The position numbers and the translations under genes are program-made. A stretch of 64,000 bases of DNA from Pseudothauera hydrothermalis (GTDB lineage Bacteria > Pseudomonadota > Gammaproteobacteria > Burkholderiales > Rhodocyclaceae), in the NCBI RefSeq assembly GCF_003345255.1, contig NZ_CP029331.1, positions 2,852,001 to 2,916,000 on the forward strand, read 5' to 3'. The notes under the pieces are model-generated. The model did no database searches and was not told the DNA's origin. It was given only the letters and a program-made list of their open reading frames with translations. Numbering within the stretch: position 1 is the stretch's first letter; each line of letters begins with the position of its first letter. Below are positions 1 through 8,799 of the stretch, piece after piece.

Positions 1-512
1 CCGAAGGCGGCTGCGGCCGCTTTCCCTACCCGCCGGCTACGCGCAGCGTGGATCACGAGCTGGAACTGGTGGTGGCGCTGGGTAAAGGCGGTGCGGAGTT
101 GAGCGTCGAGCAGGCCGCAGACTGCATCTGGGGCTATGCGGTAGGTCTGGACATGACCCGGCGCGATCTTCAGGCCGAAGCCAAGGCCAAGGGACGACCC
201 TGGGACATCGGCAAGGTTTTCGATTGCGCGGCACCCATTTCGGCCATCGTGCCGGCCGCCGGCAAAGTGCTGACCAGCGGCGAGATTTGCCTAGAGGTCA
301 ATGGCCAGATTCGCCAGCGTGGCGATCTGGCCGAGATGATCTGGTCGGTGCCCGAAGTGATTGCCTTTTTCTCCCGCTATTACCGCTTGATGCCCGGCGA
401 TCTGATCTTTACCGGCACGCCGGAAGGGGTCGGCCCGGTGCAACCAGGCGATCACTTAAGCGGACGCATATTAGGCGTGGGCACGCTGACGCTCGAGGTG
501 GTGGACCGCTGA
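1..512 (+). CDS. Fumarylacetoacetate hydrolase family protein (5' end missing)
   Basis: The reading frame is open from the window edge to the TGA at 510-512, so the N-terminus lies outside. The visible part is the C-terminal catalytic fold of the FAH family, metal-dependent C-C hydrolases/decarboxylases of beta-diketo acids such as fumarylpyruvate. The sequence shows the acidic metal-binding stretch DHELELVVALG, the GLDMTRRDLQ segment with the next acidic ligand, the conserved lysine in GRPWDIGKVFD, and the family signature FTGTPEGVGPV near the end. The GTG at 48 is an internal codon, not the start. The substrate cannot be told from this fragment, although the closest style is fumarylpyruvate hydrolase. 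The gene ends 1 bp before the convergent stop of the AsmA-like gene. Confidence 0.9.
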   Translation, partial: EGGCGRFPYPPATRSVDHELELVVALGKGGAELSVEQAADCIWGYAVGLDMTRRDLQAEAKAKGRPWDIGKVFDCAAPISAIVPAAGKVLTSGEICLEVNGQIRQRGDLAEMIWSVPEVIAFFSRYYRLMPGDLIFTGTPEGVGPVQPGDHLSGRILGVGTLTLEVVDR

Positions 513-513
513 A

Positions 514-1743
514 TCAGCGCGAAACCGGCAGGTCTTGCAGGCTCAGGCGGGCGTTACGGCTTTCCATCCCGCCCAAGCGCAGGCGGCCGACCCAGAGCTC
601 GGCAGTGAGCGGCCAGTTCTGCCAGCGCGGCAGGTCGCCTTGCGTGTCGGCCGACGGCAGGCGCGCGCGCAGCCGGTCCAGGTCCAGCGCATCGATAGTC
701 AGTTGCAAATCGAGCGTGCCGCCCGCTGTCCGCGGCCAGAACCAGCGCCCTTCGAGCGCGCTGTCGGCCAGCCGGCCCGCCAGGGTGCCGCTGAGCCGGT
801 CGGTTTCGGCTTGGAAAACGGTCTCGGCATCGATGTCCAAACGCGGCGCGGCAAGCGCCGCCCGGCCAGTTGCCCGCCAGCGCGTATCGGCCCTGACCGC
901 CCGATCGATGACCGCCGATAGCGCCAGCGGCCCCTGCGGGCCGTCGACCTGGGCCGAGAGCTCAGCCGCTTCCATGTGCCAGCCCGCGTCCGCCCCGACC
1001 CGTGCGGCCCCGATATCCACCCGGCCCTCGACCAGCCGCCATACCCGGTTCCACTGCCCGCTGAACGCGGTCGTCAGCGCATCGAGCCGGATGCCTTGCG
1101 CATCGAAGCGATAGCCCGTCTCGCCCTCCACCGCCAGTTCCCCGGCCAGTGGCGCAGCCAGTTCGATCTGCGCCGTCAGCCGCAGGCGGCCGCCTTCGCC
1201 CAGCGCCACCGGTCCGGCCGCCAGTCGCGGCAGCCACGCCCGCAGGCGAACGTTCCGGACCGGATCGTCCACCCGCACTTCGGTGCCGATCAGCGTCAGT
1301 CGTTCGATGACCACCGCCGGCAGCGCCCTGCCCGACCTTGGCGTGGGCGCTGCGGGTGGTAGCCAGGCAAGCGGACTGGGTCGGCCCTGCTCATCGATAT
1401 CGACCTTCAGATGCAGGCCGCGCACCGCGACTTCAGCGATACGCGGCCGATCGGCCAGCAAATCGCCGAAGGTGAAACCAGCGACAATCTCATCTACCGC
1501 GACCTGCGGCGCACCGTGCGCATCATGCAAGACGAGGCCGCGAAAACGCAGTTGCCCGTGTGGCCATAGCTGCCATTGGACCGCTTCGGTCAGCGTGACC
1601 TGCAACACCAACCTGGATTGCAGCGCCTCTTGCGCCACGGTGCGCAACCACGCCCCGGCGCGCCAAGCCAACAAACCCAACGCCACGCCGCCGACCAGCA
1701 CCAGGCCGAGCAATGCCATGATCAGAACGCGTAACGGCTTCAT
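514..1743 (-). CDS. AsmA-like inner-membrane-anchored protein
   Basis: A 409-residue protein with one N-terminal membrane anchor (from MKPLRVLIMALLGLVLVGGV) followed by a long periplasmic part rich in beta-strand repeats. This is the layout of the AsmA/YhdP group, bridge-like proteins linked to lipid transport between the inner and outer membranes. The frame is open upstream to 1887, but that extension is Pro/Ala/Cys-rich and non-conserved in style, and the ATG at 1743 sits directly before the membrane anchor, so it is taken as the start. The family call rests on architecture and strand-rich composition, since no catalytic motif exists to check. The protein is shorter than full-length AsmA (about 600 residues). 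The next gene upstream on the same strand is the metallo-hydrolase at 1884. Confidence 0.65.
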   Translation of the reverse strand: MKPLRVLIMALLGLVLVGGVALGLLAWRAGAWLRTVAQEALQSRLVLQVTLTEAVQWQLWPHGQLRFRGLVLHDAHGAPQVAVDEIVAGFTFGDLLADRPRIAEVAVRGLHLKVDIDEQGRPSPLAWLPPAAPTPRSGRALPAVVIERLTLIGTEVRVDDPVRNVRLRAWLPRLAAGPVALGEGGRLRLTAQIELAAPLAGELAVEGETGYRFDAQGIRLDALTTAFSGQWNRVWRLVEGRVDIGAARVGADAGWHMEAAELSAQVDGPQGPLALSAVIDRAVRADTRWRATGRAALAAPRLDIDAETVFQAETDRLSGTLAGRLADSALEGRWFWPRTAGGTLDLQLTIDALDLDRLRARLPSADTQGDLPRWQNWPLTAELWVGRLRLGGMESRNARLSLQDLPVSR

Positions 1744-1883
1744 CGGCGGGTTCAGGATCGGACTGCAGGCATCGCAGCGTGCCGTCTCTCCGGCACTGAG
1801 CGGCTCCGGCGCAGTGGGCGAAGCGGCCGAACCGCTCGACGCCCCGACAGGCCCGCCGCGCCGGCAAGCGGGCAGCGAAGCAT

Positions 1884-2525
1884 TCAAGCGCGATCGGCTA
1901 CGTATGGGTTATAGGCGCGCTCTTGGCCGAAGGTCGAGCGCGGACCGTGGCCGGGCACAAAGGTCACATCGTCGCCCAGCGGAAAGAGTTTCTTGCGGAT
2001 CGAGGCGACCAGCGTGGCATGATCGCCGCGCGGAAAGTCGGTACGCCCGATGGAGCCGGCAAACAGCACGTCACCGACGATGGCCAAGCGACTGCCGGGG
2101 TGGAAGAACACCACGTGTCCCGGCGTGTGGCCCGGGGCATGGATGACCTGCAGGGTTTCCGCGCCCACGGTGACCGTGTCGCCGTCGTTCAGCCAGCGCC
2201 CGGGCTCGAAGCTGTCCACGTCGGGAAAGCCGAACATCTTGCTCTGCTGCGGCATGCCGGCGATCCAGAAGCGGTCTTCCTCCTGCGGGCCCTCGATCGG
2301 CACCTTCAGCTGGCGCGCCAGTGCAGCGGTGCCGCCGGCATGGTCGATGTGGCCGTGGGTGATGAGGATCTTCTCGACCTGCACGCCTTCCTCGCGCACG
2401 GCGGCGAGGATGCGCTCGATGTCGCCGCCCGGATCGACCACCGCCGCGCGGCCGGTGGCGTCGCACCACAGCAGCGAGCAGTTCTGTTCGAAGGGGGTGA
2501 CGGGGATGGTGCGGCAGTGAAGCAT
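1884..2525 (-). CDS. MBL-fold metallo-hydrolase (YcbL/glyoxalase II-like)
   Basis: A 213-residue protein with the complete metal-binding set of the metallo-beta-lactamase superfamily. It has THGHIDHAGGT (HxHxDH), HAPGHTPGHVVFF with the third His, GDVLFAGSIGRTDFPRGD with the bridging Asp, and the late His in PGHGPRSTFGQE. The short length and the GDVLFAGSIGRTD segment are typical of the YcbL-type single-domain glyoxalase II relatives, which hydrolyse thioesters such as S-lactoylglutathione. Actual substrate is not determined. The start at 2525 (MLHCRTIPVTPFEQN) is preferred over the frame's upstream ATG because homologs of this type begin at this strand. Cytosolic; no signal peptide. Confidence 0.9.
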   Translation of the reverse strand: MLHCRTIPVTPFEQNCSLLWCDATGRAAVVDPGGDIERILAAVREEGVQVEKILITHGHIDHAGGTAALARQLKVPIEGPQEEDRFWIAGMPQQSKMFGFPDVDSFEPGRWLNDGDTVTVGAETLQVIHAPGHTPGHVVFFHPGSRLAIVGDVLFAGSIGRTDFPRGDHATLVASIRKKLFPLGDDVTFVPGHGPRSTFGQERAYNPYVADRA

Positions 2526-2581
2526 GGCGGCATCAGCCTTGCGGGGGAAAGGGGCAATGATAGCCGATGCGCTCCGCCCGC

Positions 2582-3670
2582 TCAGCCCAGCAGCGCCACC
2601 GCCTTGATCTGCGCCCACATGCGCCGCCCGGGTTCGATCTGCAACTGATCCAGCGAACGCCGGGTGATGCGCGCGATCAGCGGCGTGCCCTCGGCCTCCA
2701 GGCGCACCAGCACGTGCGCCGGGGTGTCGGCCTCGGCCACCTCGCTGACCAGCGCCGGCAGCAGGTTGGTGATGCTGGTGCCCTCGACCCGCTCGTGCGC
2801 CAGGCTGACGTCGCGCGCATGCACGCGGAAGCGCAGGCGGCCGCCGAGCGCCTCGGGACGTTGGGCGACGAACACGCTGCCGCCGGGAAAATCCAGCCGG
2901 GTCAGGTGGTAATGCGGGTCGTGGGCGCCGACGGTGGCCTCGATCACCACGCCGGCGTCCTCCGAGAAGGCGGTGGGCAGATCGAGACGCGCCAGGGTCT
3001 CGCGCAGGCCGCCGCTGGCGACCACGCGGCCGTTCTCCAGCAGCACCACATGGTCGGCCAGGCGCGCGACCTCGTCCGGCGCGTGGCTGACGTAGAGCAC
3101 CGGGATGTCCAGCTCGTCGTGCAGGCGCTCCAGGTAGGGCAGGATCTCGGCCTTGCGCTTGAGGTCGAGCGCCGCGAGCGGCTCGTCCATCAGCAGCAGT
3201 TCCGGGCTGGTCGCCAGCGCGCGCGCAATGCCCACGCGCTGGCGCTCGCCGCCCGACAAGCCTTCCGGCATGCGGTCGAGCAGGTGGCCGATGCCCAGCA
3301 GTTCCACCGCGTGATCGAGCGACACCCGGTGCGGCCCGCTGACGCGCCTGCGGCCGAACGCGAGATTCTTGCGCACCGACAGATGGGGAAAGAGGCTGGC
3401 CTCCTGGAACACGTAGCCCAGCGGGCGCTGATGGGTCGGCACGAAGGTGGCACGTGCGCTGTCCTGCCAGGGCGTGCCCTTGAAGACCACTTCACCGGCG
3501 CCGCGCTCCAGCCCCGCGATGCAGCGCAGCAGGGTGGTCTTGCCCGAGCCGGAGTGGCCGAACAGCGCGGTCACGCCGCGCCCGGGCAGGTCGAGATCCA
3601 CATCCAGCGTGAAGCCCGGCCAATCCACCCGGCAGCGCGCGCGGATGCCGCCGCCCGGGGACGTGTTCAT
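2582..3670 (-). CDS. modC: Molybdate ABC transporter ATP-binding protein ModC
   Basis: A 362-residue ATPase that energises molybdate uptake through ModB. Walker A is GHSGSGKT at residues 38-45, followed by the ABC signature [10 protein letters not shown], Walker B LLLMDEP, and a C-terminal TOBE/Mop-type domain (last about 70 residues, with TNLLPALV and [12 protein letters not shown]) that characterises ModC among ABC ATPases. The start at 3670 overlaps the modB stop as ATGA. A second in-frame ATG lies two codons upstream at 3676. The frame stays open upstream through modB in another phase, and that extension is not coding. It is the last gene of the modE-A-B-C operon. Confidence 0.95.
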   Translation of the reverse strand: MNTSPGGGIRARCRVDWPGFTLDVDLDLPGRGVTALFGHSGSGKTTLLRCIAGLERGAGEVVFKGTPWQDSARATFVPTHQRPLGYVFQEASLFPHLSVRKNLAFGRRRVSGPHRVSLDHAVELLGIGHLLDRMPEGLSGGERQRVGIARALATSPELLLMDEPLAALDLKRKAEILPYLERLHDELDIPVLYVSHAPDEVARLADHVVLLENGRVVASGGLRETLARLDLPTAFSEDAGVVIEATVGAHDPHYHLTRLDFPGGSVFVAQRPEALGGRLRFRVHARDVSLAHERVEGTSITNLLPALVSEVAEADTPAHVLVRLEAEGTPLIARITRRSLDQLQIEPGRRMWAQIKAVALLG

Positions 3671-4341
3671 TTCCATGCGCGCGCGCCCTTGCGAGTGTAG
3701 AGAATGAGCAGCACCAGAAAGCTGAAGACCAGCATGCCGGCGGACAGCATATGGGCTTCGGCGTATTCGAGCGCCTCGACGTGGTCGTAGATCTGCACCG
3801 ACACCACGCGGGTCTTCTCCGGAATGTTGCCGCCTATCATCAGCACCACGCCGAACTCGCCCACCGTATGGGCGAAACCCAGCACCGCGGCGGTGACGAA
3901 GCCGGGCCGCGCCAGCGGCAGGGCGACACTGAAGAAGGTATCCCAGGGGCCCGCGCGCAGCGTGGCGGCGGCTTCCAGCATGCGCTCGCCGACCGCCTCG
4001 AAGGCGTTCTGCACCGGCTGCACCACGAAGGGCAGCGAATAGAACACCGAGGCCACCACCAGGCCGGGGAAGGTGAAGGGCAGCGTGCCCAGGCCCAGGC
4101 TCTCGGTGAAGCGCCCGACCGGCCCGTTGGGCCCCATCGCCACCAGCAGGTAGAAGCCCAGCACGGTGGGCGGCAGTACCAGCGGCAGCGCCACCACCGC
4201 GCCGACCACCCCCTTCCACCTGGAACGGGTGCGTGCCAGCCACCAGGCGATCGGCGTGCCGACCACCAGCAGGATCACCGTGGTGACGGTCGCCAGCTCC
4301 AGCGTCAGGCGGATCGCGGCGAGGTCGACGTCGCTCAGCAT
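3667..4341 (-). CDS. modB: Molybdate ABC transporter permease ModB
   Basis: A 224-residue integral membrane permease with about five to six hydrophobic segments. It has the EAA-type cytoplasmic loop that docks the ATPase ([25 protein letters not shown]) and the ModB-typical [15 protein letters not shown] and [14 protein letters not shown] stretches. Length matches the family (about 225). It forms the channel of the ModABC importer in the inner membrane. The ATG at 4341 lies 13 bp after the modA stop, and its own stop overlaps the modC start, so production of B and C is probably translationally coupled. Confidence 0.95.
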   Translation of the reverse strand: MLSDVDLAAIRLTLELATVTTVILLVVGTPIAWWLARTRSRWKGVVGAVVALPLVLPPTVLGFYLLVAMGPNGPVGRFTESLGLGTLPFTFPGLVVASVFYSLPFVVQPVQNAFEAVGERMLEAAATLRAGPWDTFFSVALPLARPGFVTAAVLGFAHTVGEFGVVLMIGGNIPEKTRVVSVQIYDHVEALEYAEAHMLSAGMLVFSFLVLLILYTRKGARAWK

Positions 4342-4354
4342 GGCAGGCGATCCC

Positions 4355-5137
<783 letters not shown>

Positions 5138-5959
5138 TCAGTCGTAGGTCGCCAGAATCACGCTGGACGACTTGAAGATGGCGCAGGCGCGGGTGCCGAC
5201 CGCCAGGCCGAGGTTCTCGCAGCTGCCGTGGGTGACCACGGCAGTCACGTTCTTGCCCGAAGGCAGCAGCAGGGTGACCTCGTCATTCACCGACCCTTCA
5301 TGGATGGCGGAGACCTCGCCCCACAGCTGGTTGCGCGCGGTCAGGCGGATCTCGCTGTCGGTGGACAGCAGCACCGAGGAGGACTTGACCAGGGCGAACA
5401 CCTCCTTGCCGATCGCCAGGGCGAGGTTCTCGGCGCTGGCCTTGGTGATCACCGCGACGATCTCGGTGTGCTTGTCCAGGCGCAGGCGCACCTCGTAATC
5501 CACCTCGCCGTCACGCAGCGCTACGATGGGGCCGGAGAACTGGTTGCGTGCGCTGGTCTTCATGGCCATGCGCTGCATCAGACGGCGGAACTCGTCGATG
5601 CTCACCGGACCGTCGTCGGCCAGGCGCGCGGCCACGCGCTCCAGCGCCGCCTGGGTCTCGATCTCCAGCGCGCGGTACATCGCCACCATGCGCCGGCCGT
5701 AGTCGGTGAGCAGCGTGCCGCCGCCCTGGCGCCCGCCTGTGACGCGTACCACCAGCGGCTCGGGCGACAGGTTGTTCATGGTGTCCACCGCATCCCACGC
5801 CGCCTTGTATGACAATGGCACCGCCTTGGCGGCCTGGTTGATCGAGCCGAGGCGGTCGATCGCCTCCAGCAGGCGCACCCGGGTGTCGGACAGCGCGCTG
5901 CCGGCAGGGGCATCGATCGACAGGCGGCCCAGCAGGCGCTCGGGACATTGCGGGGTCAT
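5138..5959 (-). CDS. modE: Molybdate-responsive transcriptional regulator ModE
   Basis: A 273-residue ModE of full family length. Residues 1-120 are the winged-helix LysR-like DNA-binding domain (RVRLLEAIDRLGSINQAAKAV, then YKAAWDAVDTMN and the GGRQGGGTLLTDYGR wing). Residues about 135-270 are two tandem Mop/TOBE molybdate-binding domains, each beginning with a SARNQFSG- or TARNQLWG-type motif. Molybdate-bound ModE dimers repress mod operons in known bacteria and can activate molybdoenzyme genes. It is the first gene of its operon, preceded by a strong AAAGGAG ribosome site, so it probably controls itself. Candidate operator and promoter elements upstream are listed separately. Confidence 0.96.
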   Translation of the reverse strand: MTPQCPERLLGRLSIDAPAGSALSDTRVRLLEAIDRLGSINQAAKAVPLSYKAAWDAVDTMNNLSPEPLVVRVTGGRQGGGTLLTDYGRRMVAMYRALEIETQAALERVAARLADDGPVSIDEFRRLMQRMAMKTSARNQFSGPIVALRDGEVDYEVRLRLDKHTEIVAVITKASAENLALAIGKEVFALVKSSSVLLSTDSEIRLTARNQLWGEVSAIHEGSVNDEVTLLLPSGKNVTAVVTHGSCENLGLAVGTRACAIFKSSSVILATYD

Positions 5960-5983
5960 GGTCGCTCCTTTTATGTTTATCGA

Positions 5984-5992
5984 TATATAGCG
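5984..5992 (-). promoter_or_regulatory. ModE-like half-site in front of modE
   Basis: On the minus strand this reads CGCTATATA, the conserved half (CGNTATATA) of the ModE box known from enterobacterial mod operators. The other half is poorly conserved (ACATAA after seven bases). It overlaps the -12 side of the sigma-54-like promoter at 5989-6004, so a bound ModE would block polymerase. The identical nine bases occur in front of modD. Confidence 0.55.
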
Positions 5993-6004
5993 AAGATCAT
6001 GCCA
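5989..6004 (-). promoter_or_regulatory. Candidate sigma-54 (-24/-12) promoter of modEABC
   Basis: On the minus strand this reads TGGCATGATCTTCGCT. It keeps the GG and GC dinucleotides at exactly the required 10-base spacing and matches the TGGCAYR part; the only departure in the core is C for T inside TTGC. The predicted start of transcription would lie about 18 bases before the modE ATG. The same pattern occurs in front of modD. RpoN is encoded in this window. Confidence 0.5.
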
Positions 6005-6089
6005 GCGGCCCTGCCCGCGCCCATCGCTTGCATTGAAGCACTACAAGCCATGCGCGCCGCCGCCAGCGGACAATGCCTGTCGTTTTTTA

Positions 6090-6105
6090 TGTAGTCAACA
6101 CTACA
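6090..6105. promoter_or_regulatory. Perfect palindrome TGTAGT-N4-ACTACA upstream of modE (TGT-N10-ACA type)
   Basis: The core TGTAGTCAACACTACA is a perfect inverted repeat and fits TGT-N10-ACA, the upstream activator sequence bound by NifA at sigma-54 promoters. Its centre is about 100 bp upstream of the -24/-12 element, the usual place for such a site. The 28 bases 6088-6115 match 7546-7573 at 23 positions. With flanks (TTATGTAG, ACAACG) it also resembles the ModE operator of E. coli modA as I remember it, so the binding protein is uncertain. Confidence 0.5.
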
Positions 6106-6146
6106 ACGCGTCAACATCCCTACACCCCTGTCCGGCTGCCCGCGGC

Positions 6147-6539
6147 TCAACGCGGCATCGTCTCGCTGAGCACGTAGAAGACCTGCCCGGGTCCGCAGGC
6201 GTCATTGCCAATCACCACCCTGCGCACCAGCCAGCGCTCATCGCGCAGCAACCAGGCAGTTACCGCTTCGCCGGCCGCGGCGCGCAGGTAGAACTCCTCG
6301 TCGTCGTCCGAGCATGGTTCGCTGAGCATCCATTCGTGCGCGTAGTAGCAGCACGCGCCATCGGCGTCACGCCCGAATACCCGCTGCGCGGCGAGTTCCG
6401 CGTCACAGTGGATCTCGAAGGCAATCGGCACGATGACCTGCGCCCGCCACGCCGCAGGCAGTTCGCGGCGCCACGGATGTTCGGCGGCGCGATGCCCGCC
6501 GGCTCTCCCGCGCGGCTCGGGCGCAAGGTGCTCACGCAT
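6147..6539 (-). CDS. Hypothetical protein encoded downstream of modD
   Basis: I do not recognise this 130-residue product. Its start overlaps the modD stop by 8 bases, so it is very probably cotranscribed and translationally coupled with modD. The sequence is soluble, with no signal peptide or membrane segment, and has an acidic patch (SEPCSDDDEEF) and a Cys-Cys pair in GACCYYAHEW. The N-terminal 30 residues are Arg/Pro/Ala-rich and may be disordered or may mean that the true start is further in. Codon use looks like the neighbours. Location suggests a role in molybdenum metabolism, but nothing in the sequence proves it. Confidence 0.55.
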   Translation of the reverse strand: MREHLAPEPRGRAGGHRAAEHPWRRELPAAWRAQVIVPIAFEIHCDAELAAQRVFGRDADGACCYYAHEWMLSEPCSDDDEEFYLRAAAGEAVTAWLLRDERWLVRRVVIGNDACGPGQVFYVLSETMPR

Positions 6540-7389
6540 GGTGCCCTCCCTTGCCCGCGCACTCGAAGCGTACCGCCACGTCCGCGGGCGGCGCCGTATA
6601 GGGCGCCGAGGTAGCGATCATGTCGGCACCGGACGAGGCATAGGCTGCGGCGTTGCGCACGCCCACGCCGCCGGTGGCCACCAGCAGCGGGGCGAGGCCG
6701 GCGGCCTGCAGGCGTTCGCGCAGCGCGGCCAGCCGGTCCGGCGGGAACTTCTCCAGTTGCAGGATCTCGGCGCCGGCCTCGGCCCAGGCGAGCGCCTCGT
6801 CCGCGTCGCCCACTTCGACCACTGCGCGCTTCTCCGGCTGCAGGGCGCGCAAGCGGCGCACCGTGGCGCCCGGCTCGGCGTCGATGAACAGGCGGTGCTC
6901 GGCGAACACCAGCAGGGTCTCGGACAGGCCTAGACGATGCACGATGGCGCCGCCGGCGCGCACCGCCTTGACCGACAGCGCCTTGGTGCCGGGCACGTTC
7001 TTGCGCGTGCAGGCCACCGCCAGCGGGCGCGCGGCATCCACGATGGCCGCGGCCGCGGTGGCGATGCCGCTCATCCATTCGACCAGGTTCTGCGCGGTCT
7101 TCCACGCCCGGTGCAAGGCGGCGGCCGAACCTTCCGCGCTCAGCAGCAAGGCGCCGGCCTCGACCGGCGTGCCGGAGCCGGCCCGTACCTCGCAGCGCGT
7201 GGCGCCGGCCAGCTCGAACAGGCGGCGCGCTTCCTCGGTGCCGCAGGCGCGCATCGCGCCCCGGGCGCGGAACTCGACGCGGGCCGGGGCCGCGCCGATG
7301 CCGAGCGTCTCGGTGGTGAGATCGCCGGCCGGCACGTCGTCGGCCAGCAGGCGGTACAGGGCATCGTCGGACAGGGCACAGTCGCTCAT
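6532..7389 (-). CDS. modD: ModD, molybdenum-locus protein related to quinolinate phosphoribosyltransferase
   Basis: A 285-residue protein of the ModD family, paralogous to NadC (quinolinate phosphoribosyltransferase) but found with molybdate transport genes; its biochemical role is unknown. The sequence opens with the type II PRTase-like N-terminal domain (LLADDVPAGDLTTETLG) and has the ACTRKNVPGTKALSVKAV segment, where NadC has its TRKT motif, then AGGAIVHRLGLSE and the C-terminal barrel end VATGGVGVRNAAAYASSGAD. The KNVPGTK variant and the mod context favour ModD over NadC. It is the first gene of its operon and starts about 45 bp downstream of the sigma-54-like promoter at 7432-7447. Confidence 0.9.
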   Translation of the reverse strand: MSDCALSDDALYRLLADDVPAGDLTTETLGIGAAPARVEFRARGAMRACGTEEARRLFELAGATRCEVRAGSGTPVEAGALLLSAEGSAAALHRAWKTAQNLVEWMSGIATAAAAIVDAARPLAVACTRKNVPGTKALSVKAVRAGGAIVHRLGLSETLLVFAEHRLFIDAEPGATVRRLRALQPEKRAVVEVGDADEALAWAEAGAEILQLEKFPPDRLAALRERLQAAGLAPLLVATGGVGVRNAAAYASSGADMIATSAPYTAPPADVAVRFECAGKGGHHA

Positions 7390-7426
7390 CGGATCTCCGG
7401 GGGATCGGCTTGTTTATCTACCGTCG

Positions 7427-7435
7427 TATATAGCG
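7427..7435 (-). promoter_or_regulatory. ModE-like half-site in front of modD
   Basis: The minus strand reads CGCTATATA, identical to the half-site in front of modE and to the conserved half of known ModE boxes. It overlaps the -12 side of the candidate sigma-54 promoter, which would suit repression by molybdate-bound ModE. The partner half is weak. Confidence 0.55.
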
Positions 7436-7447
7436 ATATCCATGCCA
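7432..7447 (-). promoter_or_regulatory. Candidate sigma-54 (-24/-12) promoter of modD
   Basis: The minus strand reads TGGCATGGATATCGCT, with GG and GC at the required 10-base spacing. Thirteen of 16 bases are the same as in the modE element, and the identity continues into TATATA. The shared departure from consensus is TCGC instead of TTGC. It lies about 42 bases before the modD ATG, leaving room for a short leader. Confidence 0.5.
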
Positions 7448-7547
7448 AGCGAGCGGGCGTTATTCGCCTCGCTATGGTTGCGGCAAAACAACGCTAACAA
7501 ATAGAGTGCGGCTCACGGAGACAGGCGTGAGCATGCCCGCGTTTCTA

Positions 7548-7563
7548 TGTAGCTAACAACACA
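7548..7563. promoter_or_regulatory. TGT-N10-ACA element between modD and mop
   Basis: The sequence TGTAGCTAACAACACA fits TGT-N10-ACA and is embedded in a 28-base block (7546-7573) that matches 6088-6115 at 23 positions. It is about 115 bp upstream of the modD -24/-12 element and about 40 bp before the mop start, so it could serve both divergent genes. The same two readings apply as for the copy near modE: NifA-type activator site, or ModE box. Confidence 0.45.
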
Positions 7564-7603
7564 ACGCGACAACGAACCGACAAACAATCATACGGAGAAC
7601 GAC

Positions 7604-8032
7604 ATGAAGGTCAGCGCCCGCAACGTCTTCCGCGGCAAGGTCGCCGCCACCCGTCCCGGCTCGGTGAATGCCGAAGTGGACATCGACCTGGGCGGCGGCG
7701 ACCGCCTGGTGGCAGTGGTCACCCTCGCCAGCCTCGAGGACCTCGGCCTAGCCCCCGGCAGCGAGGTCATCGCCCTGGTCAAGGCACCCTGGGTGATGGT
7801 GCTCACCGACGCCTCGGGCGTGAAGCTCTCGGCACGCAACAATCTCGCCGGCACGATCAGCGCGGTGGCGGTGGGCGCGGTCAATGCCGAAGTCACCATC
7901 GCCCTTCCCGGCGGCACCGAGGTGATGGCGGTGATCACCCGTGACGCGGTCAACGAGCTCGGACTCAAGCCCGGGGTGGCGGCCACCGCGGTGATCAAGG
8001 CCTCGCACGTCGTGCTCGGCGTGCCGGTCTGA
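7604..8032 (+). CDS. mop: Molbindin with two Mop domains (ModG-type)
   Basis: A 142-residue cytosolic protein made of two tandem Mop/TOBE domains (about residues 1-68 and 72-140). Each opens with a SARN motif (VSARNVFRGKV, LSARNNLAGTI) and has a central VNAEV and a GLAPG- or GLKPG-type turn. Molbindins of this di-domain kind assemble into rings that bind molybdate and are thought to store or buffer it. It lies opposite modD across a 214-bp control region, with the ribosome site ACGGAGAACG before the ATG. The domains strongly resemble those at the C-terminus of ModE in this locus. Confidence 0.93.
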   Translation: MKVSARNVFRGKVAATRPGSVNAEVDIDLGGGDRLVAVVTLASLEDLGLAPGSEVIALVKAPWVMVLTDASGVKLSARNNLAGTISAVAVGAVNAEVTIALPGGTEVMAVITRDAVNELGLKPGVAATAVIKASHVVLGVPV

Positions 8033-8219
8033 GCGCCACTGCGTCGCAAACCCGACAATCCTGTCGCACAGGCGCCCCGGACCAGCACTCCGCCACAAGT
8101 CCGGGTTTCCGCGAACTCCCTGTAATGGCGCTGCATGGCGGCCACCCGGTCGCCTTGCCGGCGACATGGCGCGCTTCCTGCTGACTGGAGGCATTTCATC
8201 CACTGCACGAGGACGCGAG

Positions 8220-8780
8220 ATGCTGCTCAAGCGCTACGAAGAACAGAACCTGCTGTTCAACTCCAACTTCACCGAGCCGGCCGGTGGCGGGCTGACCGCT
8301 TATCGCGGCGACCTGGTACTGACCGAAGGCGAAGTGGCCGACGCCTCCGGCCGCCGCAAGCCGCCCACCGCCAGCGTCCGCCAGGCCGTGCTGCTGGCCA
8401 CCGACGACAAGCTGGTGCTGGCCGCCGGCCAGCTCGACGAGATCGCCAAGCTGCCGCTGTTCGTCGAGCGCTACGCGGCCGACTTCGCGCCCGACATGCA
8501 GGCGGTGTTCTTCGTGAACAACATCGGCAAGCCGATGCAGCTGGCGCTGGGCGGGGTGACGTTCCGCCTGCTGCCGCTGGAAGACGGCATGGTGTGGAAC
8601 GAACTGCTCGAAGAACTGCGCCTGGAAAAGAGCGACCTCAAGGGCCAGTCGGCCGGCGAGAAGGTGGCCACCGTCTGTGCCGCGCTCAAGGACTACAAGG
8701 CGCGCGGCGCCGAAGTGGCGCTGGAAGCGGCGCTGGCCGACACCATCGAGGTGAAGCACGGCGGGCGCGGCCCGGTGTGA
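8220..8780 (+). CDS. Hypothetical protein next to the molybdenum locus
   Basis: An unrecognised 186-residue soluble protein without signal peptide or membrane segments. The ATG at 8220 is chosen because a GAGG ribosome site lies 7-8 bases before it and the protein then begins with a plausible MLLKRYEEQNLLFNSNF. The frame is open upstream to an ATG at 8166 but the extra 18 residues look non-coding. The middle (QAVFFVNNIGKPMQLALGGV) could be a small beta domain and the end is helical. It follows mop by 187 bp on the same strand and ends just before the REP-like hairpin, so cotranscription with mop is possible but unproven. Confidence 0.6.
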   Translation: MLLKRYEEQNLLFNSNFTEPAGGGLTAYRGDLVLTEGEVADASGRRKPPTASVRQAVLLATDDKLVLAAGQLDEIAKLPLFVERYAADFAPDMQAVFFVNNIGKPMQLALGGVTFRLLPLEDGMVWNELLEELRLEKSDLKGQSAGEKVATVCAALKDYKARGAEVALEAALADTIEVKHGGRGPV

Positions 8781-8799
8781 GGCACCGGCCGGCCAACGG

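Noticed and set aside
3671-4243. N-terminal extension of the modC frame
   Set aside because: It lies over modB in another phase, is Gly/Arg/Ala-rich and unlike any ABC protein start; the ATGA overlap gives a normal modC.
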